Notes under the pieces: generated by a model | What the model was told of the DNA's origin: nothing | What the model saw: only the letters and a program-made list of their open reading frames with translations | Database searches by the model: none | Shown here: positions 28,361 through 36,527 of the stretch, in pieces | Numbering within the stretch: the stretch's first letter is position 1 | Layout of the letters: each line of letters starts with the position of its first letter | Translations under genes and position numbers: made by a program | Assembly: GCF_006539725.1 (NCBI RefSeq) | Contig: NZ_BJNO01000001.1 | Location: forward strand, 372,001 to 436,000 | DNA from: Klebsiella terrigena | GTDB lineage: Bacteria; Pseudomonadota; Gammaproteobacteria; Enterobacterales; Enterobacteriaceae | DNA length: 64,000 bases | Direction: 5' to 3'

Positions 28361-28489
28361 ATGCGCTGTTGTTGTCCCCGAACCCTGAACCTGAATACCC
28401 GAAAATATACGCATACCGCCTTCGGAGAACACAATGAACGCAACCACCCTGCCGATTCTCGATCTTGCCCGCTACGCAGATCCCGCTGA
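28361..28489 (+). CDS. Putative Cys-Cys-Cys leader peptide (42 codons)
   Basis: Short ORF beginning MRCCCPRTLN, preceded by GAGGAAATGATT, which places an AGGA site seven bases before the ATG at 28361 (an in-frame ATG also exists at 28355). Three consecutive TGT codons stand at 28367-28375. The ORF runs past the start of the oxygenase gene (28434) in another frame and stops at 28489. By analogy with multi-cysteine leader ORFs in other bacteria it could sense cysteine supply and tune the downstream operon. This is inference; it may also be a chance ORF. Confidence 0.45.
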   Translation: MRCCCPRTLNLNTRKYTHTAFGEHNERNHPADSRSCPLRRSR

Positions 28490-29462
28490 GAAATCCGCTT
28501 TTCTCACCGACCTGCGCCATGCCGCGCGCGATATCGGCTTCTTTTACCTGATCAATCACGGAGTGGATGACCAACTGCAGCACAGCGTGCAGCAGCTCTC
28601 CCGCCGCTTCTTTTCGCTGTCCGATGCGCAAAAGCAGCCGGTCGCCATGATCCACTCCCCGCACTTTCGCGGCTATAACCGCGCCGCGTCGGAATTGACC
28701 CGCGGGCAGCCGGACTGGCGCGAACAGTTCGATATTGGCGCCGAGCGCCCTGCTCTGACCCTCGGCGACGATGCGCCGCGCTGGCAGCGCCTGCAGGGAC
28801 CTAACCTGTGGCCGGACGCGCTGCCTGAGCTGAAACCAACGCTGCTGCGCTGGCAAAGCGAGATGACGCAGGTGGGTATTACCGTGCTGCGCGCCTTTGC
28901 CGAAGCCTTGAATTTACCCCATGACGCCTTTGATACCCTCTACGGCCAGCAGCCTAATGAGCATATCAAACTGATCCGCTACCCAGGCCAGCAGGAGACG
29001 CAAAGCACCCAGGGCGTTGGCGCGCATAAGGACTCCGGGTTCCTCAGCTTTTTACTCCAGGATGAGCAAAAAGGGCTGCAGGTTGAAGTCGCACCCGGCC
29101 GCTGGATCGATGCAACCCCGCTGGCCGGCAGCTTTGTGGTCAATATTGGCGAACTTCTTGAGCTGGCGACCAATGGCTATCTGCGCGCGACGGTGCATCG
29201 CGTCGTTTCGCCGCCGGCGGACCAGCAGCGCCTCTCTATCGCCTTCTTCCTCGGCGCGCAGCTGGACGCCGTGGTTCCGGTCTACACCCTGCCGCCTGAA
29301 CTGGCGCAGGAGGCGCTCGGGCCGGATAGCGATCCGCAGAATCCGCTGCTGCGGGAGGTGGGCTGGAACTACCTGAAGGGGCGCCTGCGCTCGCATCCGG
29401 ACGTTGCCGAACGCTACTACCAGGATGTGTTTCGCGAACGCGCCGAACAACTGATCGTTTAA
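28434..29462 (+). CDS. Isopenicillin N synthase-like Fe(II)/2-oxoglutarate oxygenase
   Basis: 342-residue cytoplasmic oxygenase of the IPNS/2OG-Fe(II) family. The DIOX_N part (LPILDLARYADP to GFFYLINHGV) is followed by the double-stranded beta helix with iron ligands H198-x-D200 (GAHKDSGFLSFLL) and H255 (ATVHRVVSP) and the 2-oxoglutarate arginine R266 of RLS. The start ATG follows CGGAGAACAC. It is the first gene of a tight unit with a MetNIQ-like ABC transporter, which suggests oxidation of an imported small molecule, perhaps an organosulfur compound. Confidence 0.88.
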   Translation: MNATTLPILDLARYADPAEKSAFLTDLRHAARDIGFFYLINHGVDDQLQHSVQQLSRRFFSLSDAQKQPVAMIHSPHFRGYNRAASELTRGQPDWREQFDIGAERPALTLGDDAPRWQRLQGPNLWPDALPELKPTLLRWQSEMTQVGITVLRAFAEALNLPHDAFDTLYGQQPNEHIKLIRYPGQQETQSTQGVGAHKDSGFLSFLLQDEQKGLQVEVAPGRWIDATPLAGSFVVNIGELLELATNGYLRATVHRVVSPPADQQRLSIAFFLGAQLDAVVPVYTLPPELAQEALGPDSDPQNPLLREVGWNYLKGRLRSHPDVAERYYQDVFRERAEQLIV

Positions 29463-29485
29463 ACATAACAATAAAGGAAAACACC

Positions 29486-30292
29486 ATGAAAAATGCCGCT
29501 TTCAAACTGGCAGGGGTAGCACTGTCTCTTTCTCTGGCATGGACCTCGGCGCAGGCCGCCGCGCTACGCGTCGCCGCTGACCCGGTACCGCATGCCGAGA
29601 TATTGAATTACATCAAGAAAATCGATCCGAGCCTCGATCTGAAGATCGTAGAGCTCACCAGCGGCGTGAACGCCAACGAGCTGCTGGCTAACGGCGACGT
29701 GGATGCCAACTATTTCCAGCACGTTCCCTATCTGAAAGATCAGGAAAAAGCCCTGGGTAAAACCTTTACCGTAGCGGCGACGGTGCATATTGAACCGCTG
29801 GGTATTTACTCGCGCAAACACAAAGATTTCAAATCCCTGCCGGAAAACGCCACCGTCGCGGTGCCGAATAACACCACCAACCTGAGCCGGGCGCTGTTCC
29901 TGCTGCAGAGCCAGGGGCTGATTAAGCTGGCGGCGAAATTTACCGACCCGGCCACCACTCTGGCAACGCCAAAGGATATTGTGGAGAACCCTAAACATCT
30001 CAAAATTCTTGAGATTGAATCCCCGCAAATCCCCCGCTCGCTCGACGACGTCGACCTGGCGGTGATTAACGGCAACTATGCGCTGGAAGCGGGCCTGACG
30101 CCGGCAAAAGATGCGCTGGGTCTGGAAAGCGCGGCGCATAACCCCTACGCCAACATCCTCGTCACCAATCCGTCCCTGGCCAACGATCCGCGGATCAAGC
30201 AGCTGGCGAAGGATCTGACGTCGCCGCAGGTGGCGGAATTTATCCGCAAACAGTACAACGGCTCGGTGATACCGGTCGCGCCGCAGTCATGA
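29486..30292 (+). CDS. MetQ/NlpA-family periplasmic binding protein
   Basis: 268 residues with a Sec signal peptide ([19 protein letters not shown], cleavage likely after SAQA). No lipobox cysteine is present, unlike E. coli MetQ, so the protein is probably soluble in the periplasm. The family signature is clear in [33 protein letters not shown] and [17 protein letters not shown]. It supplies the ATPase and permease encoded next. Substrate may be methionine-related or another sulfur compound, but sequence alone cannot tell. Confidence 0.87.
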   Translation: MKNAAFKLAGVALSLSLAWTSAQAAALRVAADPVPHAEILNYIKKIDPSLDLKIVELTSGVNANELLANGDVDANYFQHVPYLKDQEKALGKTFTVAATVHIEPLGIYSRKHKDFKSLPENATVAVPNNTTNLSRALFLLQSQGLIKLAAKFTDPATTLATPKDIVENPKHLKILEIESPQIPRSLDDVDLAVINGNYALEAGLTPAKDALGLESAAHNPYANILVTNPSLANDPRIKQLAKDLTSPQVAEFIRKQYNGSVIPVAPQS

Positions 30293-31080
30293 TTGAGGTG
30301 CTGGGGCTGAGTAAAACTTATGCCGGAACGGGCCGACCGGCGCTTAACGATGTCTCGCTGCATGTCCCTAAGGGCGCCGTTTACGGCATCCTCGGGCGCA
30401 GCGGCGCGGGCAAAAGTACGCTGATACGCTGTCTGAATCTGCTGGAGCGGCCCACTGCGGGCCGCATTATTGTGAACGGGCATGATATTACGCAGATGGA
30501 TAAATCGGCCCTGCGCGCCTATCGCCTGCGCACCGGCATGATCTTCCAGCATTTTAATCTGCTCCATGCGCGCAGCGTCGCCGACAACGTTGCGGTGCCG
30601 CTGGAAATAGCCGGGATGGCAAAGGCCGCCCGCCGGGCCCGGGTAGAGGAACTGCTCGATTTGGTGGGGCTCAGCGATAAGGCCGAGGCCTTTCCCTCCC
30701 AGCTTTCGGGTGGGCAGAAGCAGCGCGTGGGGATCGCCCGCGCGCTGGCCGCGAGGCCCGACGTGCTGCTGTGTGATGAAGCGACCAGCGCGCTGGACCC
30801 CGAAACCACCGCTTCGGTGCTGGCGCTGCTGGCGGATATCAATCAGCGTCTTCATCTGACCATCGTGCTGATCACCCACGAGCTGGAAGTGGTTAAAACC
30901 CTGTGCGATCACGCCGCGCTGCTGGAAAAAGGAGAGATTGTTGAAAGCGGAAAAATTGCCGATCTGCTGGTGGCACCGTGGTCAAAACTGCGCCAGTCGC
31001 TGCTCCACGACCCGCAAACGGAGCGCGACTTTCTCGCTCGTCACGGCTTTCACGGGAGGCCTTTATGCGGAGTAGCATGA
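30289..31080 (+). CDS. MetN-like ABC transporter ATPase
   Basis: 263 residues. Walker [10 protein letters not shown] (about 36-44), Q-loop in [14 protein letters not shown], signature [15 protein letters not shown], Walker [16 protein letters not shown] and the switch histidine in VLITHELEV are all intact. The protein lacks most of the C-terminal ACT-like regulatory domain of E. coli MetN (343 residues), so the methionine trans-inhibition known for that domain is not expected. ATGA overlap with the binding protein gene. Confidence 0.9.
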   Translation: MIEVLGLSKTYAGTGRPALNDVSLHVPKGAVYGILGRSGAGKSTLIRCLNLLERPTAGRIIVNGHDITQMDKSALRAYRLRTGMIFQHFNLLHARSVADNVAVPLEIAGMAKAARRARVEELLDLVGLSDKAEAFPSQLSGGQKQRVGIARALAARPDVLLCDEATSALDPETTASVLALLADINQRLHLTIVLITHELEVVKTLCDHAALLEKGEIVESGKIADLLVAPWSKLRQSLLHDPQTERDFLARHGFHGRPLCGVA

Positions 31081-31736
31081 GCTGGGAAGATCTCTGGCCG
31101 CTGCTGGTTGACGGCACTCTGGACACCCTTTATATGGTCGGCCTGGCGACATTTTTTACCGTTCTGCTCGGGTTACCGACCGGGATTATCCTGTTTATTT
31201 CGCGCAAAAACGGCCTGCTGCCGATGCCAAAACTCAACGCGCTGCTGGGGGCGGCGATCAATTTCGGCCGTTCGCTGCCGTTTATTGTGCTGCTGATTGC
31301 GCTGATCCCGTTTACCCGCCTGATTATCGGCACCACCCTCGGCAGCACCGCCGCGGTGGTGCCGGTAACCATCGGCGCCTTTCCCTTCTTCGCCCGGCTG
31401 ACGGAAAACGCGCTGGACGAGGTGGACTACGGGCGGATTGAGGCAATTCTGTCGATGGGCGGCAACATCTGGCACGTGATATTTAAATCTCTGCTGCCGG
31501 AAGCGCTGCCGACCCTGCTGGCCGGCGTGACGCTGACTATCGTTATGCTGATTGGCTTCTCGTCGATGGCCGGGGTGATCGGCGGCGGCGGATTGGGCGA
31601 CCTGGCGATCCGCTACGGCTACCAGCGCTTTAATAACGAGGTAATGGTGGGCACGGTACTGATTCTGGTGGCGATGGTCCAGGGCGTGCAGATGACCGGT
31701 GACCGCCTGGTTCGCCGCCTGGCGCACCGTCGTTAG
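31065..31736 (+). CDS. MetI-like ABC transporter permease
   Basis: 223 residues from ATG 31065, which has CACGGGAGG upstream and overlaps the ATPase gene by 16 bases. About five membrane segments and the BPD permease EAA-loop ([20 protein letters not shown]) are visible; [20 protein letters not shown] is the MetI C-terminal signature. Last gene of the oxygenase-ABC unit. Confidence 0.9.
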   Translation: MRSSMSWEDLWPLLVDGTLDTLYMVGLATFFTVLLGLPTGIILFISRKNGLLPMPKLNALLGAAINFGRSLPFIVLLIALIPFTRLIIGTTLGSTAAVVPVTIGAFPFFARLTENALDEVDYGRIEAILSMGGNIWHVIFKSLLPEALPTLLAGVTLTIVMLIGFSSMAGVIGGGGLGDLAIRYGYQRFNNEVMVGTVLILVAMVQGVQMTGDRLVRRLAHRR

Positions 31737-31771
31737 GTTCATCAAGGGCGATCTCCTGACGGCGCCGCCCT

Positions 31772-32857
31772 TTATCTCTCCTGCTCTTTTTCTCGCCGCT
31801 GGCGTAAGCCGCACTCGTGAATTAAGGTCTCCATCAGCTCCGTCGCCGACAGCTCGCGGATCAGGCCCACGCCCTGTCCCGCCCAGTGGGCGCCGTAGCG
31901 CTCATCCCCTCCCGCTTTAGCCGCCGTCGCCAGCGCCTTACCGGCAGCATAGGCCAGCGGATAGGCCGGGATCTCAGAGGCCGCAACCTGGTGCGCCAGC
32001 GCACGCCAGCCGTTGTGTATACAGCGCGCCGGACGGCCGGAAATGGCCGCGGTGAGCAGGGTTTGCGGGTCAGGATCGGCTTTAATCGCCTGACGATAGC
32101 CGCTGTCCGCCGCCGATTCCGGGCACAGCAGAAATGCGGTCCCCAGCTGCGCGCCCTCGGCGCCGAGGCTCATAGCGCGGCAAATTCCCGCGCCGTCCAT
32201 AATGCCGCCAGCGGCAATAATCGGCAGGCTCACCGCCCGCTTCAGACTCTGGACCAGCGTAAAGGTGCTCAGCTGCTGGTCGTCACCGCGTTCGTCAAAG
32301 ATCCCGCGATGGCCGCCCGCCTCGTAGCCCTGCGCAATCACGATATCCACTCCCTGCGCCTCGATCTGCCGGGCTTCCTCAACGCTGGTGGCGGTGGCCA
32401 TGGTGACGATGCCTCTCTCCTGCAGGCGGAGAATGACCTCCCGGGACGGAATGCCGAAGTGAAAACTGACCACCGGCGGCGCCAGTTCGAGCAGCAGCTC
32501 AAGCATCGCCTCGTGCCCGAGGAAAGTTTGATAAATCTCCGTCAGCGCCGCCGGCGGCTGGCTCCCCGCGTGGGCAAACGCCGGACGCAGCCGCTCAAGC
32601 CACCGGGCTTCAACCTGCTCGTCTCTGGGTGCCGGAAGGTGGCAAAAAAGGTTCACGTTAAACGCTCTGTCGGTGAGCCGCCGCGTTTTGTCGATCAGCG
32701 CCCGCGCCTGGGAAACCGAAGAGGCGCCCAATCCCAGCGAGCCCAGGCCGCCAGCGTTGCTGACTGCCGCCGCCAGCTCGGGCGTGGACACGCCGGCCAT
32801 CGGGGCCTGTATAATGGGATAAACGATATCAAGCTGCTGCAACAGGCGGTTGCTCAT
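31772..32857 (-). CDS. Nitronate monooxygenase family flavoprotein
   Basis: 361-residue FMN TIM-barrel enzyme of the NMO/2-nitropropane dioxygenase family, oxidising alkyl nitronates in characterised members. Typical segments are PIIQAPMAGVSTPELAAAVS, GGLGSLGLG, DIVIAQGYEAGGHRG and PIIAAGGIMDGAGICRAMSL-like glycine motifs for FMN phosphate. It diverges from a LysR gene over a palindromic operator. Actual substrate unknown. Confidence 0.87.
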   Translation of the reverse strand: MSNRLLQQLDIVYPIIQAPMAGVSTPELAAAVSNAGGLGSLGLGASSVSQARALIDKTRRLTDRAFNVNLFCHLPAPRDEQVEARWLERLRPAFAHAGSQPPAALTEIYQTFLGHEAMLELLLELAPPVVSFHFGIPSREVILRLQERGIVTMATATSVEEARQIEAQGVDIVIAQGYEAGGHRGIFDERGDDQQLSTFTLVQSLKRAVSLPIIAAGGIMDGAGICRAMSLGAEGAQLGTAFLLCPESAADSGYRQAIKADPDPQTLLTAAISGRPARCIHNGWRALAHQVAASEIPAYPLAYAAGKALATAAKAGGDERYGAHWAGQGVGLIRELSATELMETLIHECGLRQRREKEQER

Positions 32858-32890
32858 GATTGATCCTGCGTAGATTTGTGATATTCAGTG

Positions 32891-32917
32891 CTTAACATCT
32901 CTTTTCGAGATGCTAAG
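32891..32917. promoter_or_regulatory. Palindromic LysR-type operator
   Basis: CTTAACATCTC (32891-32901) and GAGATGCTAAG (32907-32917) are inverted copies with 10 of 11 positions matching, around a 5-base spacer. It is centred in the 92-base gap between the divergent nitronate monooxygenase and LysR genes, the expected place for autoregulation and activation. Confidence 0.75.
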
Positions 32918-32949
32918 ATCAATATTAATTCCATATTTAGAAGAAAAAC

Positions 32950-33792
32950 ATGAACCACAGCACGCTGGAAATCTTTAAAATTGTCGCCCAGGAGCACAGC
33001 GTCACCCGGGCGGCTAAGAGGCTGGGACGCGCGCAATCGAACATCACCACGCGCATCCAGCAGCTTGAGGAGGAGCTCGACGTCGAGCTGTTCGTGCGCG
33101 GCAATAAAAAGATGCTGCTCTCCGCCGCCGGGGAGCGCTTTCTTGACTATACGCTGCGGATCCTCAGCCTGGCCGAAGAGGCGAAGCAGGCGCTGCATCC
33201 GACGCAGCCCGCCGGGAGCCTGCGGATGGGGGCGATGGAGGCCGCTGCCGCCAGCCGCTTAACCTCAATTCTGCCGCGCTTTCATCAGCAGTGCCCGGCG
33301 GTCGCCCTCACCCTGCAAACCATGCCTACCCGGCAGCTGGTCGAACGCGTGCTGAGCGCTGCGCTCGACTGCGCGCTGGTAAGCCTGCCGCCGGACGCCA
33401 GCGGCGAGCCGGAGTGTCCGGCGGCGCTGGAGTATCTGCCTCTCTTTGCCGAGGAGCTGGTATTGATAACCCCTGCCGGACAGGAAGCGTTCAGGCTGGC
33501 GGCGTTTGCCCAGGGCTGCAGCTATCGCCAGCGCGGGGAAGCATTTTTATCCGCCGTGAAAAACGTTGAAGTCCAGGAGATCGGCTCATATCACGCCGTG
33601 ATTGCCTGCATTGCCTCGGGGGGATATGCCGGGATCGTGCCGCAGAGCGTGCTGGCGCTCATGACGCTACCTGAAGGCTGCGAGACGCAGCCGGTCGGCA
33701 CGGCGATGACCCAGCTGGTGTGGCGCAAAGGCTACGCTTCGCCGGCGCTGGATGCCATGCGCCAGCAGCTGCTGCTGGCGGCCGATATTTAG
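32950..33792 (+). CDS. LysR-family transcriptional regulator
   Basis: 280 residues. The N-terminal winged HTH (LEIFKIVAQEHSVTRAAKRL, GRAQSNITTRIQQLEEEL) and linker helix are standard; the C-terminal periplasmic-binding-like effector domain follows (LRMGAMEAAAASRLTSILPR). It ends four bases inside the convergent YbfB-like MFS gene and diverges from the nitronate monooxygenase gene. Probable target: that gene; possibly also the MFS gene. Confidence 0.88.
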   Translation: MNHSTLEIFKIVAQEHSVTRAAKRLGRAQSNITTRIQQLEEELDVELFVRGNKKMLLSAAGERFLDYTLRILSLAEEAKQALHPTQPAGSLRMGAMEAAAASRLTSILPRFHQQCPAVALTLQTMPTRQLVERVLSAALDCALVSLPPDASGEPECPAALEYLPLFAEELVLITPAGQEAFRLAAFAQGCSYRQRGEAFLSAVKNVEVQEIGSYHAVIACIASGGYAGIVPQSVLALMTLPEGCETQPVGTAMTQLVWRKGYASPALDAMRQQLLLAADI

Positions 33793-34988
33793 CGCTCCCG
33801 CCTTTGCCCGGCGGGTTTGCCGAGCGTCACCAGTACGGCGGCCACGAACAGCGCCCCGCCCGCGGCGCCGAGAGCGGCGTTGAAGGAGCCGGTCAGCGCG
33901 TGCAGAACGCCGGCCGCCAGCGGGCCGATAATCTGCCCGATGCCGTAAGTGGCGGTCATGGCGGCGATCATATTGAATGTCACCAGGTGATTCAGGCGCC
34001 TGCCTTCCGGCAGCGCCAGGGTCACGGTGCCCATAAAGGTGAAGCCAACCAGCAGAGCGCTCAGCATGCAAAACGCCAGGGAGTGGCTCCAGGCGGGGAG
34101 GATCACGCCGGTCGCCTGTACCATCAGGTTGAGGGTAAACGCCCGCCGGTAGCCGAGCTTAAGCGCCAGCCGGTGCCAGACAAAGCAGGACGGAACCGCC
34201 GCCAGGCCAAACATCGCCCACAGCTGCACCGGGTCGATATCGGTGAGCGAGCCGGAGAGAAACAGCGGCAGATAGGTCGCGGTGATGATATAGCCGAATC
34301 CGGCTAAGCCGTAGATAATCAACAGTTTCCATGCTTCTCCGCGCTGGCCTTCTGCACCTGCTGCCTGAGCCGATACCGTCGGCTTCCAGTCCACGAGGTA
34401 GTCCGACGGGCTGAGCAGCAGGCGCAGGACCAGCAAAAACAGGAGCGCGGCGCTGGCGGCACAGATCAGCCAGATCTGCTGGCTGGTCAAGGCGTGGCTT
34501 TTGGCGAGCGAAATAAACTCCGCCGAGAGAAAAATGCCCATTCCGACGCCCGAATAGAGGATCGGCGCGCCGTTGTGATGCTTCATATGCTGCAGCAGCC
34601 ACAGCGAGGCGGCGATCAGGGTGACCGCGCTCAGCACGCCGGCAGCGCCCCTGACCGCAATAATGGCCAGCGGCGAGCGTAGCCAGCCGAGCGCCGCCAG
34701 ACACAGCAGGGTTAAGAGTACCGACGCGAGGTTTAACCACTTCGCATCGCCCGGCCTGGCCTTCGCCAGCATCAGCGCCCCCAGCAGATAGCCCGCGTAG
34801 TTCGCCGAGGCCGCGAGATTGCCTTCACGCAGCGTTAAAATATGCTCATCCAGCATCAGTGGCAGGATCCCGGTAAAGGCAAAGCGCCCGTACCCCATCC
34901 CGACGATCAGCACCACCGAACCGGCCAGCGCCAGCAGGAAAGCCTTCAGTTCTGGCCTGCATTCAGTCACGTTGCGCACTCCTTTCAA
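33789..34988 (-). CDS. YbfB/YjiJ-family MFS transporter
   Basis: 399 residues, 12 predicted membrane segments. The opening LAGSVVLIVGMGYGRFAFTG, then LPLMLDEHILTLREGNLAAS, is the YbfB/YjiJ family hallmark; function in the family is unknown. Convergent with and overlapping the LysR gene by four bases. An inverted repeat lies just upstream of the start. Confidence 0.83.
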   Translation of the reverse strand: MKGVRNVTECRPELKAFLLALAGSVVLIVGMGYGRFAFTGILPLMLDEHILTLREGNLAASANYAGYLLGALMLAKARPGDAKWLNLASVLLTLLCLAALGWLRSPLAIIAVRGAAGVLSAVTLIAASLWLLQHMKHHNGAPILYSGVGMGIFLSAEFISLAKSHALTSQQIWLICAASAALLFLLVLRLLLSPSDYLVDWKPTVSAQAAGAEGQRGEAWKLLIIYGLAGFGYIITATYLPLFLSGSLTDIDPVQLWAMFGLAAVPSCFVWHRLALKLGYRRAFTLNLMVQATGVILPAWSHSLAFCMLSALLVGFTFMGTVTLALPEGRRLNHLVTFNMIAAMTATYGIGQIIGPLAAGVLHALTGSFNAALGAAGGALFVAAVLVTLGKPAGQRRER

Positions 34989-35227
34989 TGATTAATCTCA
35001 AATAGAGAATTATTTATATTTTAAATTCTCAAATTAGTATGATTATAAATTGACGGACAGGCAAGCGGCGTTGGATCGGCGCCGCGGATCGTCAGAACGG
35101 GAAACTAGAGGAAAACGCCGGGAAATGCTTCGTCGGTCAACGAAATATGCAGGATATTAAGCGGAAAACGCCCCGCCTCCGCTGCTGGCGCAAGCCGTCG
35201 CGCAGCAGAGGCGAGGACGGAAAGCAT
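34989..35227. other. Intergenic region with AT-rich inverted repeat
   Basis: No gene seen in this 239-base gap. GAGAATT (35005-35011) and AATTCTC (35024-35030) form an inverted repeat with a 12-base spacer in the probable promoter of the YbfB-like gene and may be an operator. A longer GC-rich imperfect hairpin at about 35174-35215 could terminate the downstream VOC gene, which is transcribed toward it. Confidence 0.5.
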
Positions 35228-35668
35228 CTACTCGCCGCGCAGCCACGGCGTGATGGTGATGCCGGTCAGCAGCCCTTCCGGACTCAGCAGACGCGTCACC
35301 GTCTGCCCCCACGGCTCCACGCGGTTGGCGATAAGCAGGCGGTAACCCTTCGCCAGCAGGCCGTCGCTGGCCGCCTGAATATCGCGCACCTCAAACTCGA
35401 TCCACGCCTGGGGCTGCGGGAGATCCGCCGGCCAGCGGTCAACGCCAAAACATGATTGCGCCGCCTGCTCCAGCGGCCACAGCGCAAAGTGCTTCACCCC
35501 GGCCAGCGCGTCCTGCTCCGTGAGCAGGTAGTCGGGGTTACCCTCCATCGCCTTCAAAGGCAAACCCAGCGCCTCGGCGTAAAACGATCGGCTGCTTTCG
35601 GCGCTGCGGGTAATGGGCCCAAACCCGGCGACGAACAGCACCTCAATTCCGGCTAAATCGGCTGTCAT
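35228..35668 (-). CDS. VOC (glyoxalase/bleomycin-resistance) family protein
   Basis: 146 residues starting MTADLAGIEVLFVAGFGPIT with CCAGGAGGGAGT as ribosome site. Two beta-alpha-beta-beta-beta units of the vicinal oxygen chelate fold: SRSFYAEALGLPLKAMEG in the first and WIEFEVRDIQAASDGLLAKG with TRLLSPEGLLTGITITPW in the second. Members bind metals and act on small electrophiles or drugs; no specific substrate can be assigned. Confidence 0.8.
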   Translation of the reverse strand: MTADLAGIEVLFVAGFGPITRSAESSRSFYAEALGLPLKAMEGNPDYLLTEQDALAGVKHFALWPLEQAAQSCFGVDRWPADLPQPQAWIEFEVRDIQAASDGLLAKGYRLLIANRVEPWGQTVTRLLSPEGLLTGITITPWLRGE

Positions 35669-35735
35669 ACTCCCTCCTGGAGGTTGATATACAAGATGAG
35701 ATATATACCGCGAATTGGCCCCGCTGCCCAGGCAA

Positions 35736-36357
35736 TCAAATGGCCTGGCGGCTGCTGAGCGCCAGCCGCGCGGCGAAGAGCATAAATACGCCGCCCGTCG
35801 CCCGGTCCATCCACTGGATAAATCCCGGCGCCTTCAGCAGGCCCGACGCATAGCGGGTAGCCATAATCAGGGTTAAGGACCACAGGGTGCCCAGCAGCAC
35901 GTGGATGCCGACCAGCAGAAAGGTCCAGACCACCGGGGAGTGGCCGCTGGGGATAAACTGCGGCAGAAACGAGACGTAGAGGACGCCCATTTTAGGGTTC
36001 AGCACGTTGCCTAACATCCCCCTTAAGAACCAGTTACCGCCAGCGGGCGCCGCCGTTCCGGCATCAAAGGCGCGGCGCTGCCTGGCTGTGCAGGCCCAGC
36101 CAGCACAGCCAGGCAGCGCCGCACCATTTTAACAGGCTGTAGGCCAGCTCCGATGCCGCCAGCAGCGCGCCTAAGCCCAGGGCGACCAGCGCCCCCCAGA
36201 TCAGGCATCCCGCGTCGATACCCAGCGCGGCCTGAAAGGCTTTTTTACCGCCTTCCGCGGCGGAGGTTCGTAGGATGAGGGCGGTATCGAGACCCGGGGT
36301 TAAGGTCAGGAGCAGCGCAGCAAATGAAAAGGCAAGAAGGGAATCGGTGACGGACAT
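35736..36357 (-). pseudogene. LysE/RhtB-family exporter, frameshifted
   Basis: A LysE/RhtB exporter split by a frameshift. The first part from ATG 36357 reads MSVTDSLLAFSFAALLLTLT to WLCWLGLHSQAAPRL and stops after 97 residues. The rest continues in a second frame (RRAFDAGTAAPAGGNWFLRG, MLGNVLNPKMGVLYVSFLPQ) to the stop at 35736; together they equal a full exporter of about 205 residues. The break coincides with the right arm of a perfect 20-bp inverted repeat. Two or three membrane segments only remain in the first fragment, so function is probably lost, unless the break is an assembly error. Confidence 0.8.
36072..36122. repeat. Perfect 20-bp inverted repeat inside the broken exporter gene
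   Basis: GCGGCGCTGCCTGGCTGTGC (36072-36091) is exactly complementary to 36103-36122, with an 11-base loop. On the coding strand the 5' arm encodes the conserved GAAWLCW stretch, so the other arm (encoding HSQAAPR) looks like the copied, aberrant one. Confidence 0.9.
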
Positions 36358-36527
36358 TTTCTTTCTCCGAAAGAGTGGATTTTAGATAAATTTGGCGGCA
36401 GCAGCAACGGCATAAATTTCATCTTGCGGCGGTTTAAGTGAAACGTGCGGAAATCACATCCTGGGCTCGTGCTGGCCGCAGGGTCTGCGCTATGCTAATC
36501 CCCCTTTTGTTTTAAATACCTGACGTT

